Shown here one piece after another: positions 24,975-34,422 of a stretch of DNA of 64,000 nt (positions within the stretch are counted from its first letter, which is position 1; every line of letters starts with the position of its first letter). The stretch spans positions 5,518,001 through 5,582,000 of the forward strand of contig OZ246887.1 of the NCBI GenBank assembly GCA_965231765.1, given 5' to 3'. The DNA comes from JAAXHF01 sp963665955 (lineage in GTDB: Bacteria > Desulfobacterota > Binatia > Bin18). The notes below the pieces were generated by a model. That model saw only the letters and a program-made list of their open reading frames with translations, did not search any database and had not been told where the DNA came from. The translations under genes and the position numbers were made by a program.

Positions 24975-25523
24975 TCAGTACCAGCGCTCATCCCACAGCA
25001 ATAAGCCCACAAGTGCCCGTCGGTTGTTCTGCCGCGTGTAGGCATCGGCGGCGGCAATCGCTTCGTCTTCTTGCAAATGGTAGGACACGATATCACTCTG
25101 CTTGGTCAAGACTGGGTCGGGTTCACGCAAGACAATCAGTGTATCGGAGAAACTGGTCGTTGAAGAATTGGAGGAATTAGATGAGCGGCTCCCTTTGTCT
25201 TCCGCTGCTTGCTGCGGAGGGGAGCTGCGGACATGGTTGTTTCTTCTCGCTCTGGATTGCGACGTTTGAGTACTGTAGCGCTTTTCGAGGAGGAGAAACT
25301 GGGTAAAGTCTCGGGGAATCCGGATGTCGGCTTCGGCATAGATGTACTCCATGCGCGATTTCTCTAGTAACAGGCTCCAGTTCGGCTTTTTATGGGTCAA
25401 ATAGAAGAAAATATAACCGGCATCATTCCGTCCTGAACGGGTAAATGGTGTCCGGACGGGGAGGGCATTGGATGGAAAATTGCGGTAATACGGGTCGTAT
25501 TTAGGGCGGGGTATCTCTTTCAT
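24975..25523 (-). CDS. Unknown protein with Ser-rich linker
   Basis: The start is ATG 25523 behind GAGAGAG; 19 upstream codons are open but lack a site. The 182-aa product has an N-terminal domain (YDPYYRNFPSNALPVRTPF, GYIFFYLTHKKPNWSLLLEK, IRIPRDFTQFLLLEKRY), a low-complexity Ser/Asn linker (GSRSSNSSNSSTTSF), and a C-terminal segment ending ALVGLLLWDERWY. The family is unknown. It is the first gene of a pair with 24623-24958. Confidence 0.5.
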   Translation of the reverse strand: MKEIPRPKYDPYYRNFPSNALPVRTPFTRSGRNDAGYIFFYLTHKKPNWSLLLEKSRMEYIYAEADIRIPRDFTQFLLLEKRYSTQTSQSRARRNNHVRSSPPQQAAEDKGSRSSNSSNSSTTSFSDTLIVLREPDPVLTKQSDIVSYHLQEDEAIAAADAYTRQNNRRALVGLLLWDERWY

Positions 25524-25687
25524 ATTTGCTCTCTCGCCAAAACGTCTGTCCTGGGCTACACTGGCGGAGTTGCCCATCAAAATCTAGACTTTGCTAGACT
25601 TCGATTCGTGGCCAATTATTGACATAGCCGAGCATAGATGCAAGCTCGCTGTACACAAGCTAGCAAGACCGAATAAGGAGGGATCGT

Positions 25688-27193
25688 ATGCCTATCCAAA
25701 GATTTGCGCCGATGACAAAGGACTTTCCGACGTTTGACTGTGATGCTCATGTGGCTGAGCCACCCTGGATCTGGGAGCGGGCTAAGGACTGGTTGACCAA
25801 GGACGAACTGGAAGCCCTCAAAACGACGATGTGGTTTGACGCCGAGACCAAGCAGCTCATCGTCAATGGCACGGCTGGGGCTGGGCTGGGGTCGCAACGC
25901 ATCCACGGCAATCCTGGTATGGTGAATGTCCTGTCGTTGGCCGGGCCGGGCATGAAACATGATATTCAGCGGGCACTCAATGTGCGCAACCTGAATCTCA
26001 AGACCGCCATCACTGCCGAGCAGGCCGACTATATTGACCACAAAGGCGCGTACAAGCCCGAAGAACGCCTCAAGGACATGGACGTTCAAGGCATTGACCA
26101 GGTGATGATTATCCCCTCCGACATTGATACCTATCCGTGGCTGCAAAATGCGCTTGGTGCCAAAGCCATGTGCAAAGCGTATAACGAATGGGCGTACGAA
26201 TACTGTCAGGAAGATCCCAATCGGATCTTCTTTGCTGCCATGCTGCCGATGCAAGACCCGGTCTTTGCTGCCCAAGAGGTGTACCGCGTAGCAGAAAAAG
26301 GCTGTCGAGTTGGGCTGATTCGTCCGGTTGACGCAATGGGCAATTATCCGCTGCAGCCCAAATATGCGCCGGTCTGGCGGGCTATGGAAGAGACCGGCGT
26401 GGTGTACGGCATGCACCCTTTTCCAGCCATGGGCGCCCTCAAGCCGCCGGGCTACTCTGAGCAGTACTCCGGTGCTGAACTCGTCGCCAAGACGATTATC
26501 TCCTCAGGCTTGCCACATTTTTTCTTGACTAATGTACAGAATTTCCAAGCTGAAGCTGCGCTGTGGGTCACCATGGTGTTGATGTCTGGATTTTTTGAAC
26601 GCTATCCCAAGCTGCATGCTGCCGTCTTTGAGGCGTCTTCGACCTGGCTGAGCTTTTTGCTGGATGAGTGTGATAAGTATTACAAGCTGTACCGCAACGA
26701 GCGTATCCTGCCGCCCCTCAAACGCCTGCCAAGTGAAACATTCTTTGAATACTGTGTGACCGGTTTTGAGGGCGATGAGGCACCCCCGTCTCGCTTGCCT
26801 GAGTTTTACGGTGACATTCTGGCCTGGTCCTCCGATGTTTATCACCATGATGGAGATGATGTGTGGCGCGCCCTGGAAACCATGCAAGCGTGCAACCTGC
26901 CAGAATCCTACCGGGAGAAGTTTTTAGGCCAAAACGCGCGCAAAATGTACAATATCGAAACCCCAAAAAATTTCATCCGTGAACGCGTGACTGAAATTGA
27001 ACGGCCTGACTGGTGGCCGACTGAAGAAGAAGTCCAGCATGCGCTGAAACCAGAGTCGGCTATGAGCGGCCCGCGCGGGGAAGCTGGCCGGCGGGTCAAT
27101 GGGTCGAATGGTACAAATGGCACAAGTGGAAATGGTCGAGCCAATGGCCATGTCGGAACCAATGGGCATGCGACACAAGGAGCCCGGGCATGA
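25688..27193 (+). CDS. Amidohydrolase family 2 protein with Gly/Asn/Thr-rich tail
   Basis: The 501-aa protein starts ATG behind AAGGAGGGATCGT. The catalytic domain begins TFDCDAHVAEPPWIWERA (DxH) and ends near LAWSSDVYHHDGDDVWRAL and FLGQNARKMYN. It is ~70 aa longer than its neighbour because of a C-terminal low-complexity tail of N-G-T/N-G-H units (residues ~465-501) that looks disordered. Its stop overlaps the next amidohydrolase start (ATGA), so the two likely form a heteromer or act in sequence. The reaction is probably metal-dependent hydrolysis or decarboxylation. Confidence 0.88.
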   Translation: MPIQRFAPMTKDFPTFDCDAHVAEPPWIWERAKDWLTKDELEALKTTMWFDAETKQLIVNGTAGAGLGSQRIHGNPGMVNVLSLAGPGMKHDIQRALNVRNLNLKTAITAEQADYIDHKGAYKPEERLKDMDVQGIDQVMIIPSDIDTYPWLQNALGAKAMCKAYNEWAYEYCQEDPNRIFFAAMLPMQDPVFAAQEVYRVAEKGCRVGLIRPVDAMGNYPLQPKYAPVWRAMEETGVVYGMHPFPAMGALKPPGYSEQYSGAELVAKTIISSGLPHFFLTNVQNFQAEAALWVTMVLMSGFFERYPKLHAAVFEASSTWLSFLLDECDKYYKLYRNERILPPLKRLPSETFFEYCVTGFEGDEAPPSRLPEFYGDILAWSSDVYHHDGDDVWRALETMQACNLPESYREKFLGQNARKMYNIETPKNFIRERVTEIERPDWWPTEEEVQHALKPESAMSGPRGEAGRRVNGSNGTNGTSGNGRANGHVGTNGHATQGARA

Positions 27194-28488
27194 CCAACCA
27201 GAAGCGTTTTGCGGTCTTTGATGCCAGCTCGCATGTGGTCGAGCCGCGTGCGGTCTGGGAAAAATATCTGGAGCCGGAATACCGGACGCTGGGCAAAGCC
27301 GCCCTGTGGCGTGAGGAAGGCCAGTACGGCTCGTATCTCAAGGTCAATGGCAAAATGTTCCGGGATACGATGAATCCCAACATTCCCCGTTACGCCATTT
27401 GGCGGCCGGGTATGACCTGGGAGCAGATTGGCGAACTCGATCCCAATACCCGCCACACTATAAACGAGGGCGCGTCAGATCCGCAGGCGCGACTGCGGGA
27501 TATGGATGCCATGGGCGTAGATCAGACCTTTGTGTATCCGACCTGGTTTGCCGAGGGCTTCCCGCTCGTGGATGATCCTGATGTGGCCTACGCCTTAGCC
27601 CGGGCCTATAACAACTGGATAGCAGATTTCTGCCAAGCCGATTCTGAGCGCCTGTTTGCGGCGGCTATGATTCCCTTGCAGAATATTGATTTTGCCGTGG
27701 AAGAGCTGCGCCGGATTGCCACGATTCCCTGTTTTCGTGGGGTTTTTCTGCGTCCTGCGTTTATTGAGGATCGTTACACGACACATCCGTACTACGATCC
27801 ATTTTGGGCCGAGTTGGAGAACGTGAATCTCACCCTTGCCGTGCATCCGACGGCTGGATTTTGGAACCCCGAGTGGACCTCGCACGGGCAGTTTGCTGAG
27901 AAGGTCAACGGCCGTCTCAATCAAGTCTCCTTCGTCCGAGAATCCGGCGGTGGTCCATTTGCCGGCGGTGGGAATGGCACCAATTTCGCTTTCTCCTTGG
28001 CAGCCCAACAGAAGCTCGGGCACCCGATCGCCCAGATTTTGTCTCCGTGGTTAGATAACCACATGTTTGTTGCTGCGACCTTGATCGGTTTTACGGTCAT
28101 GCAACGCTACCCGCAGATGAAGGTTGTTATGGCCCAGGGCAAGGCTTCGTGGATGGAGGAAGTGCTGGAAAAGATGGAAGCCTCGACCCGGACGGTTCCA
28201 TTGCTGCACTATTACCCCGTCCGGACCGATGTTGAAGAAATGTGGGAAGAAGGCCGGGTGCTGTTAGGCTTTGATGCGGAGGAGCGGCTGATCCAGAAGC
28301 TGCCACACAGCTTCGCGCACAAGATTGTCTGGAACTCTCGCTATCCCCAACAGGACACAACCAGCGCCTGGGATGCGATTGATGCGCTCAGTCAAGCGTA
28401 TGTTGATGATGCCAGCATGGCCCGCATGTTCGGCGGCAATGCAGCTGAGCAGTTTGGGATTGATTTGGTGCAGAAGGTTGGTGTCTAA
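27190..28488 (+). CDS. Amidohydrolase family 2 protein, partner of 25688-27193
   Basis: This 432-aa protein starts at the ATG that overlaps the previous stop by 4 nt. It has the family layout (AVFDASSHVVEPRAVWEKYL, RLRDMDAMGVDQTFVYPTWF, WNSRYPQQDTTSAWDAID). The usual DxH metal pair is replaced by DASSH, and the late Asp segment reads SRYPQQD instead of SDFPHPD, so metal ligation may be altered and this could be a non-catalytic or divergent subunit. A terminator hairpin follows. Confidence 0.85.
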   Translation: MTNQKRFAVFDASSHVVEPRAVWEKYLEPEYRTLGKAALWREEGQYGSYLKVNGKMFRDTMNPNIPRYAIWRPGMTWEQIGELDPNTRHTINEGASDPQARLRDMDAMGVDQTFVYPTWFAEGFPLVDDPDVAYALARAYNNWIADFCQADSERLFAAAMIPLQNIDFAVEELRRIATIPCFRGVFLRPAFIEDRYTTHPYYDPFWAELENVNLTLAVHPTAGFWNPEWTSHGQFAEKVNGRLNQVSFVRESGGGPFAGGGNGTNFAFSLAAQQKLGHPIAQILSPWLDNHMFVAATLIGFTVMQRYPQMKVVMAQGKASWMEEVLEKMEASTRTVPLLHYYPVRTDVEEMWEEGRVLLGFDAEERLIQKLPHSFAHKIVWNSRYPQQDTTSAWDAIDALSQAYVDDASMARMFGGNAAEQFGIDLVQKVGV

Positions 28489-28521
28489 AACAGACCAGGG
28501 TGGAATCGAAGACATCAGCGG

Positions 28522-28554
28522 ATCGGTCCGGGGCAGCTCCCGGACCGATTTTCT
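28522..28554. terminator. Bidirectional terminator between convergent genes
   Basis: ATCGGTCCGGG at 28522-28532 pairs perfectly with CCCGGACCGAT at 28539-28549, followed by TTTTCT on the plus strand. It separates the amidohydrolase operon from the convergent BVMO gene. Confidence 0.85.
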
Positions 28555-28561
28555 CAGGTGC

Positions 28562-30223
28562 TCAGGACGCGGCGGAGACGTCCACGCGGTTCTCCTCCTC
28601 AAACACGAATCCCTCGTAGCCCTTGGCAGCAACCTCGGAGAGGCGCTCGAAGTAGAGCGGGCCGCCCAGGTGGACCTGGAACTGGCGGTGCTTGCCCGGG
28701 ATGTTGGCCCCCGTGTACCACGAGTCGGTGAGAGGATAGAGCGTCTCGTTGGCCAGCTCGGTGACCTCTTGGTCCCAGATCTTCTCGGAGTCGGAGGTCG
28801 GCTCGATGGCACCCAGACCCTTTTCGCGCAGGTAGCGTACGCAGTTGCCGATCCACTCCGTCTCGCGCTCGGCGCCGAGCGGCATGTTGTACAGCACTGA
28901 GGGCGAGCCCGGACCATGGATCAGAAAAAGATTGGGGAACTCGGCGATCGCCATGCCGAGGTATGTTGTGAAGCGGCTGCTCCACTTCTCTTTCAGGCTG
29001 ACGCCGCCGCGCCCCTTGGGGTTGAGGCGCAGTAAGGTGCCGCTGATGGCGTCGAAGCCGGTTGCCAGCACGAGCATGTCGAGAGGGTGTTCGCCCGTCG
29101 CGGTGCGCACGCTTGCTTGGGTCATCTCCTGAATCGGGTCTTCGCGCAGGTCGACTAAGCTGACGTTGTCGCGGTTGAAAGTTTCGTAGTAGCTGTCGTC
29201 AAGGATCTGACGCTTGGTGCCCAGATAGTAATCGGGCATCAGCTTGGCGGCGATCTTGGGGTCGCGCACGGTCTCACGGATCTTGCCGCGTATGAAATCA
29301 GCCAGTGTGCGGTTGGACTCCTTGTTGGTCAGGAGGTCGGCATAGCTTCCGAAAAGAAGGTTGAAGCTGCCCTTCTGCCACAGCTCTTCGTACAGCGTCT
29401 GGCGCTGCTCGGGGGTGTCCTCAGCGGCCAAGCGCGTGGTCATCTCGAACGGCATGCCCACGGGGTGTGCGTTCATCGTCGCCCGGACTTCGTCCCAGTT
29501 TTCGCGAGCGTTCTGTATCAGTTCAGGCTCGAGAGGACGGTTGCGAGCTGGGATGCTGTACTGCGGCGTACGCTGAAACACGGTCAGATGCGCCGCCTCG
29601 CGAGCGATCTCGGGAATCGACTGCACTCCCGAGGAGCCAGTCCCGATCACGCCGACGCGCTTGCCAGCAAAGGAAACAGGCTCCTGCGGCCAGCGGCCGG
29701 TGTGGTAGCACTCGCCAGTGAAATCGTCGAACCCGGGGATGTCGGGCGTGTGCGGCGCCGAGAGGGTGCCGACGGCGCAGATCAAAAACTGCGCAGAAAC
29801 GCGCTGGCCGGCGCTGGTCTCGACCGTCCAGCGCTGCGCCGCTTCGTCGTAATGCGGGTTGCTCACCCAGGTCTCAAGTTGGATGTCCCGGCGCCAGTCA
29901 AACCGATCGGCGACATGCTCGAGGTACGTCAGTACCTGGGCTTGGCTTGGCTGGGTCTCGGCCCAGTCCCACTCCTGCATAAGCTCTTCTGAGAACGTGT
30001 AGCAGTAGAAGGGACTGCCCGGACCATCGACCCGTGCTCCGGGGTAGCGATTCCACCACCAGGTTCCGCCCACGCCGCCAGCGGCGTCGTACACGCGCAC
30101 CGAGAGGCCCATCTCACGCAGGTGGTGCAGAGCGTACAGGCCACCCACGCCCGCTCCGATGACCACTGCGTCATAGTGTTCGATCGATCCGTTTCCTTGT
30201 GGCTGTTGAGTCGTGTTTGTCAT
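28562..30223 (-). CDS. Baeyer-Villiger-type flavin monooxygenase
   Basis: The 553-aa protein has two Rossmann sites, VVIGAGVGGLYALHHL (FAD) and VGVIGTGSSGVQSI (NADPH), around the BVMO fingerprint FxGxxxHxxxWP, here FTGECYHTGRWP. GGTWWWNRYPGARVD is the FAD loop. It should insert oxygen next to a ketone or oxidise a heteroatom. ATG follows GAAGGGAGCACT. Codons here end in G or C more often than in the neighbours, suggesting a different origin. The gene at 34925 is a paralog on the other strand. Confidence 0.92.
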   Translation of the reverse strand: MTNTTQQPQGNGSIEHYDAVVIGAGVGGLYALHHLREMGLSVRVYDAAGGVGGTWWWNRYPGARVDGPGSPFYCYTFSEELMQEWDWAETQPSQAQVLTYLEHVADRFDWRRDIQLETWVSNPHYDEAAQRWTVETSAGQRVSAQFLICAVGTLSAPHTPDIPGFDDFTGECYHTGRWPQEPVSFAGKRVGVIGTGSSGVQSIPEIAREAAHLTVFQRTPQYSIPARNRPLEPELIQNARENWDEVRATMNAHPVGMPFEMTTRLAAEDTPEQRQTLYEELWQKGSFNLLFGSYADLLTNKESNRTLADFIRGKIRETVRDPKIAAKLMPDYYLGTKRQILDDSYYETFNRDNVSLVDLREDPIQEMTQASVRTATGEHPLDMLVLATGFDAISGTLLRLNPKGRGGVSLKEKWSSRFTTYLGMAIAEFPNLFLIHGPGSPSVLYNMPLGAERETEWIGNCVRYLREKGLGAIEPTSDSEKIWDQEVTELANETLYPLTDSWYTGANIPGKHRQFQVHLGGPLYFERLSEVAAKGYEGFVFEEENRVDVSAAS

Positions 30224-30331
30224 AGTGCTCCCTTCTCTATTATCCTACCTTGATTTGTCAGCTTGCTTAGATCTATCGCATATCCGATGATGATTGTGAA
30301 TAACGTGGTTCGACTCTCCTCTGTTTAGCCT

Positions 30332-30760
30332 CTATTTTTCTGTGCCGAGTAGTGGTGGCATCTTGGCATGCTGCGGCAAATCTGGGTCCATAACAACCCA
30401 CGGCTGGGCGCTTGATGTCCAAATGTTGGCCTTGGGCCGAAACCAGCTCGCATCATCCAAGCTCCCCGCCCGGATGGTCATTTTGTCAGCCAGGATAGCT
30501 GGTCGGGTGAATAAAGGCGAGCCACAGGTTGGGCAGAAGCCTTTCCGGACAGTGTTACCGCTGTCACCTGTGCGCTCGTGATACTTCACCTCACCAGTGA
30601 TTGTCACCGCATCTGCTGGGACGAGCAGGCTCGATGTATGCGCGCCACCGCTCACCCACTGACATTCTCGACAGTGACAGTTGCCCATATATACTGGTTC
30701 AGCCGTGCACTCATAACGAATGGCGCCACACGCGCAGCCCCCGCTAAATGGAACAGGCAT
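30332..30760 (-). CDS. GFA/CENP-V-family zinc protein
   Basis: I take ATG 30760, well spaced behind AAGGAG, rather than the ATG two codons earlier. The 142-aa protein has the GFA cysteine pattern: GGCACGAIRYEC, GNCHCRECQW, and RKGFCPTCGSPLF, binding one or two zinc ions. The family includes proteins once called glutathione-dependent formaldehyde-activating enzymes, though most members have unknown function. Confidence 0.88.
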   Translation of the reverse strand: MPVPFSGGCACGAIRYECTAEPVYMGNCHCRECQWVSGGAHTSSLLVPADAVTITGEVKYHERTGDSGNTVRKGFCPTCGSPLFTRPAILADKMTIRAGSLDDASWFRPKANIWTSSAQPWVVMDPDLPQHAKMPPLLGTEK

Positions 30761-30879
30761 AAGCATTCTCCTTCTGTCTTACTCTCCTAGCATTTTAGCC
30801 TTTGACACAAAAGCCTTTCCCCAATATGAAGAAAGGAGTCTCACGGGGGATACCTGTGTGAGAGAAGGAGGGGACGAAT

Positions 30880-31350
30880 ATGCCATTTATGTCACTGGAC
30901 GATGCTGAACTGTGGGACCTGTGCCCAGACAATATGAAACACGCCATCCGAGGCGGCGTGACCGGTCTCGCCTATTTCCCGATGGGAGAGATGAAAGACA
31001 ACCCGGCAACAGTTGTTGCTCTACGTATGGGACCGGGCTGTGTCCTCCCCCGCCATGGTCATGATTGCCACCGCTTTGAGATCGTGGTACGCGGCACGCT
31101 GGATGTGGGCGAGCGAGTTCTCAAGGTCGGTGACATCATGGTCACTGAACCGAATATCGTATACGGCCCGCACATCGCTGGGCCCGAAGGCTGCACGACG
31201 TTTGAGATCTTTAGCAACCACAAAGGCTCACATGTTGTCTTGTTCGACCTGGCCCAGGGGATCGTTGAGTGCGATGTGACCACCCAAGAAGGTCTCGACA
31301 GGTTACAGGAAGCCATGCGCGAAGATGCCAAGGTCGGAGCGCACGCGTAG
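30880..31350 (+). CDS. Cupin-domain protein
   Basis: This 156-aa single-cupin protein has the metal motif LPRHGHDCHRFEIVVRG and the second strand motif GPHIAGPEGCTTFEIF. It may be a small dioxygenase, isomerase or sensor; the function cannot be set further. ATG follows GAAGGAGGGGACGAAT. It precedes the D-aminoacylase-type gene by 57 nt on the same strand. Confidence 0.8.
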   Translation: MPFMSLDDAELWDLCPDNMKHAIRGGVTGLAYFPMGEMKDNPATVVALRMGPGCVLPRHGHDCHRFEIVVRGTLDVGERVLKVGDIMVTEPNIVYGPHIAGPEGCTTFEIFSNHKGSHVVLFDLAQGIVECDVTTQEGLDRLQEAMREDAKVGAHA

Positions 31351-31407
31351 AGCAGGCAGCCCCAAATGTAAGATTTTTCTCATTGTAATGCGAGAAAGGA
31401 AATACGC

Positions 31408-33141
31408 GTGCACGATCTTATCGTTCAAGGTGGAACTATCGTCGACGGGACTGGACGACCACGCTGTAGTGGGGATGTCGCAGTCACCGATGGCCGGATT
31501 AGTGGTGTCGGCTCAGATCTCGGCCAGGCGCGACGCACCCTGAAAGCCGACGGACTCGTCGTGACCCCGGGCTGGGTGGACGTCCATACTCATTATGACG
31601 GCCAGGCGTCGTGGGACCCGCTGCTAGCCCCATCTTTATGGCACGGTGTGTCGACTGTGGTGATGGGCAACTGCGGGGTTGGGTTTGCTCCGGTTGTTCC
31701 CGACCGCCGCGCAGGGCTGATGGCGATGATGGAAAGCGTCGAAGATATTCCGTTTCAAGCCTTGTCCGCGGGCATCGACTGGCAGTGGGAAACCTTTCCA
31801 GAATATTTGGATGCTCTTGCTTCTATCCCACGGACGCTTGATATCGGTACCCAGATCCCGCATGTCCCTTTGCGCTTGTATGTCATGGGTGAACGGGGAG
31901 CGAATACCGATCTAGCCACCCCCGAAGATATCGCCCAGATGGCAGCGATCACCCGAGCAGCGATCGAAGCCGGCGCTTTGGGTTTCTCCACGTCGCGAAC
32001 GATGGTGCATGCGACTCCTGAAGGCGTGCCCATTCCTGGTACTTTTGCCAGTACAGAGGAGCTGTTGGGCATTGGCCGGGGTATTGCCCAAACCGGTCGA
32101 GGTCTGATGGAAGTGGTCACCGATGCCGTGGGAGGAAAAGATCTCGACAGTGAATTGAGCTGGATGCATCAAGTGGCTGCCAATGGCTGTTCGGTGACCT
32201 TCCTGCTGGCTCAGACAAACCCTCGGCCCAATGTCTGGCGTGAACTCCTCCAGCGCTGTGAGACATCTACTCGTGACGGGGCGCGGATCATTCCGCAAGT
32301 GTTTGCCCGACCGGTCACGATTCTGTTTAGTTTCCAGGGTGAGAATCCATTCCAATATCTACCGAGTTATGCGCCGCTCAAAGACCTGCCTCATGCCGAA
32401 AAAATGCAGGCACTGCGTAAGCCTGACGTTCGGAAACGTCTGTTGGCCGAAGAAGACACAAACACCGCTGGCATGTCAGTCCTATATCAGCAAGCGTCGA
32501 CCTGGCAGATGACTTTCCCCATGGGTCAGCCACTCAACTACTTCCCTGACGCAGACAACAATGTGGCTGCGATTGCGGCCGAGCGCGGCTGTGATCCTCG
32601 CGAAGCCGTGTATGATCTGTTGTTAGAAGACGATGGTCGGGCCTTTCTCATGTACACCGTTGCTGGCTATGCTGAAGCCAATCGTGGCGCCCTGCACGCA
32701 ATGCTGACAAATCCTATGACTGTGATGGGCGGCAGTGATGCTGGTGCCCATATGCGCACGATCTGCGATGTGAGTGCCCAGACCTTTATGCTGACCAACT
32801 GGGTGCGCGATAGCGCAGCAGATGACCGCTATCGTCTGCCGCTGGAGTTTGTGGTCAAGAAACAGAGTCACGACACCGCCCGGCTATTTGGCATGCATGA
32901 TCGGGGCACGCTCGAAGAGGGCATGAAAGCGGATCTGAATCTCATTGACCTGAATGCCCTACATATTGCGCCGCCGGAGATGGTACATGACCTGCCAGCT
33001 GGCCTGCCGCGTCTGATGCAGACCGCCCAAGGCTATGTGGCCAGTTTGGTCAGCGGCGAAGTGGTACAAGAAAACGGCGAAGCAACAGACGCACGGCCAG
33101 GTAAGGTCGTGCGAAGCGGCCAGTGCGCGCCACAACGATAA
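31408..33141 (+). CDS. N-acyl-D-amino-acid deacylase-like amidohydrolase (family 3)
   Basis: The 577-aa product starts GTG behind GAAAGGAAATACGC. Metal ligands are visible in VDVHTHYDGQ (HxH), and the conserved late block is VMGGSDAGAHMRTICD. It ends with the re-formed small beta domain (MKADLNLIDLNALH). Family members hydrolyse N-acyl-D-amino acids or related amides and ureides. It precedes the LLM at 33261 and probably shares its operon, which would couple an oxidation to an amide hydrolysis. Confidence 0.88.
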   Translation: MHDLIVQGGTIVDGTGRPRCSGDVAVTDGRISGVGSDLGQARRTLKADGLVVTPGWVDVHTHYDGQASWDPLLAPSLWHGVSTVVMGNCGVGFAPVVPDRRAGLMAMMESVEDIPFQALSAGIDWQWETFPEYLDALASIPRTLDIGTQIPHVPLRLYVMGERGANTDLATPEDIAQMAAITRAAIEAGALGFSTSRTMVHATPEGVPIPGTFASTEELLGIGRGIAQTGRGLMEVVTDAVGGKDLDSELSWMHQVAANGCSVTFLLAQTNPRPNVWRELLQRCETSTRDGARIIPQVFARPVTILFSFQGENPFQYLPSYAPLKDLPHAEKMQALRKPDVRKRLLAEEDTNTAGMSVLYQQASTWQMTFPMGQPLNYFPDADNNVAAIAAERGCDPREAVYDLLLEDDGRAFLMYTVAGYAEANRGALHAMLTNPMTVMGGSDAGAHMRTICDVSAQTFMLTNWVRDSAADDRYRLPLEFVVKKQSHDTARLFGMHDRGTLEEGMKADLNLIDLNALHIAPPEMVHDLPAGLPRLMQTAQGYVASLVSGEVVQENGEATDARPGKVVRSGQCAPQR

Positions 33142-33260
33142 ACGGCGGCCTCAGGCAGAACACGGATTGTGTTGTCAAACGTGGAGCTCATCTGGTCCCC
33201 CCTTTTTTACAGGGGGGCTGGGAGAGATTTTCTGAGGCGAGAACCAGAAAGGATAGCTAT

Positions 33261-34400
33261 ATGCGGGTAGGAGCGACTATATTTGTTCAGAACTATAACG
33301 ACTGGGATCGCTATGAGGCGGATGAGCGTGGGGAGCAAGTCCCAGAGCGGCCAACGACGTCAGATCGGTCGATCTTTCTGGATGAAGTAAATATTGCCCG
33401 GCTCGCTGACGATACGGGCTTTGATAGTGTGTGGACGGTTGAGCACCACTTTACTCCGTACACGATGGTGACCAACCCGCTGCAGTTCCTGACCTATCTG
33501 GCTGGCATCACCAAGCGTGTTGATCTCGGAACCATGGTGGTCGTCCTGCCGTGGCATAATCCCGTCCGTGTGGCAGAGGATGTCAACATGCTCGACGCGC
33601 TGCTAGGACCCAATCGGGAGATCCTGTGTGGCGTCGGCCGCGGACTCGGCCGACGTGAGTATAACGGCCTCAGTGTTGATCAGGCCGAAGCCCGCGAGCG
33701 TTTTGACGAAGGACTGCTGATTCTGCGCGAGCTGCTGGCAACGGGACGATGCAGCTTTGAGGGCAAGCACTTCCAGGTGCAGGACGCACGTCTGCGCCCG
33801 CAGCCCGACACTGACCTGAGCACCCAGCTCTACTGCGCCGCTGGTACGCCCGAGACGGTGCAGATCATTGCGAAACACGATGTCCGACCGCTGATTATTC
33901 CCACGACTTCTCTGGACGACGCGCTTCGGAATGCACGGGGCTATATGCAGCTGCGGCAAGAAGCTGGACTTGCTCCGTCAGACACCAAGCTGGCACTGTG
34001 GACATACTGTGCAGAAACAGAGAGTGCAGCCGAAGCGGGCGCCAAACAATATATGGGCGAGTACGCCGACTCTGCCTTGCGCCATTATGAGCTGCTCGGG
34101 ACGCATCTGAAGGGCCTGCACGGTTACGAGGCGTACGGCGCAGTCAGCGATGCGCTGCGTCAAGACTCCAGCCCGTTTCGACAAGGGTTCTACAATGAGC
34201 ATCCCTGGGGCACGCCGGACCAGATCATCGCCAAGACAAAACGTTTAGCTGAAGCGTTTGGCACGTCGGAGATCATGTTCATCTTTAAGTACGGTGGCAT
34301 GCCGATAGATGTCGCTGAGAAGAGTATGCAACTGTTTGCTCGGGAGGTGCTCCCAGCGCTGCAGGATATCTCACCGCAACCCATACAAGCTGCCGCCTGA
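33261..34400 (+). CDS. LLM-class flavin-dependent monooxygenase
   Basis: The start is ATG 33261 behind AGAAAGGATAGCTAT; 46 open upstream codons carry a CCCCCC...GGGGGG hairpin and are not coding. The 379-aa protein has TGFDSVWTVEHHFTPY, VDLGTMVVVLPWHNPVRVAEDVNMLDALL and ILCGVGRGLGRREYNG. It belongs to the same close paralog group as 14917 and 60897. The SnoaL-like gene follows 22 nt downstream. Confidence 0.9.
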   Translation: MRVGATIFVQNYNDWDRYEADERGEQVPERPTTSDRSIFLDEVNIARLADDTGFDSVWTVEHHFTPYTMVTNPLQFLTYLAGITKRVDLGTMVVVLPWHNPVRVAEDVNMLDALLGPNREILCGVGRGLGRREYNGLSVDQAEARERFDEGLLILRELLATGRCSFEGKHFQVQDARLRPQPDTDLSTQLYCAAGTPETVQIIAKHDVRPLIIPTTSLDDALRNARGYMQLRQEAGLAPSDTKLALWTYCAETESAAEAGAKQYMGEYADSALRHYELLGTHLKGLHGYEAYGAVSDALRQDSSPFRQGFYNEHPWGTPDQIIAKTKRLAEAFGTSEIMFIFKYGGMPIDVAEKSMQLFAREVLPALQDISPQPIQAAA

Positions 34401-34422
34401 TAGGACGGAAGGAGATTTGGTC

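Noticed and set aside
24542..25180. Plus-strand open frame of 212 codons
   Set aside because: The minus strand of the same DNA gives two protein-like genes with ribosome sites; the plus frame has Cys/His/Arg-rich shadow composition and no site.
33196..33225. CCCCCC...GGGGGG hairpin before the LLM at 33261 as part of its coding region
   Set aside because: The open frame from 33123 would include it, but the strong ribosome site and the family N terminus place the start at 33261; the hairpin is intergenic.
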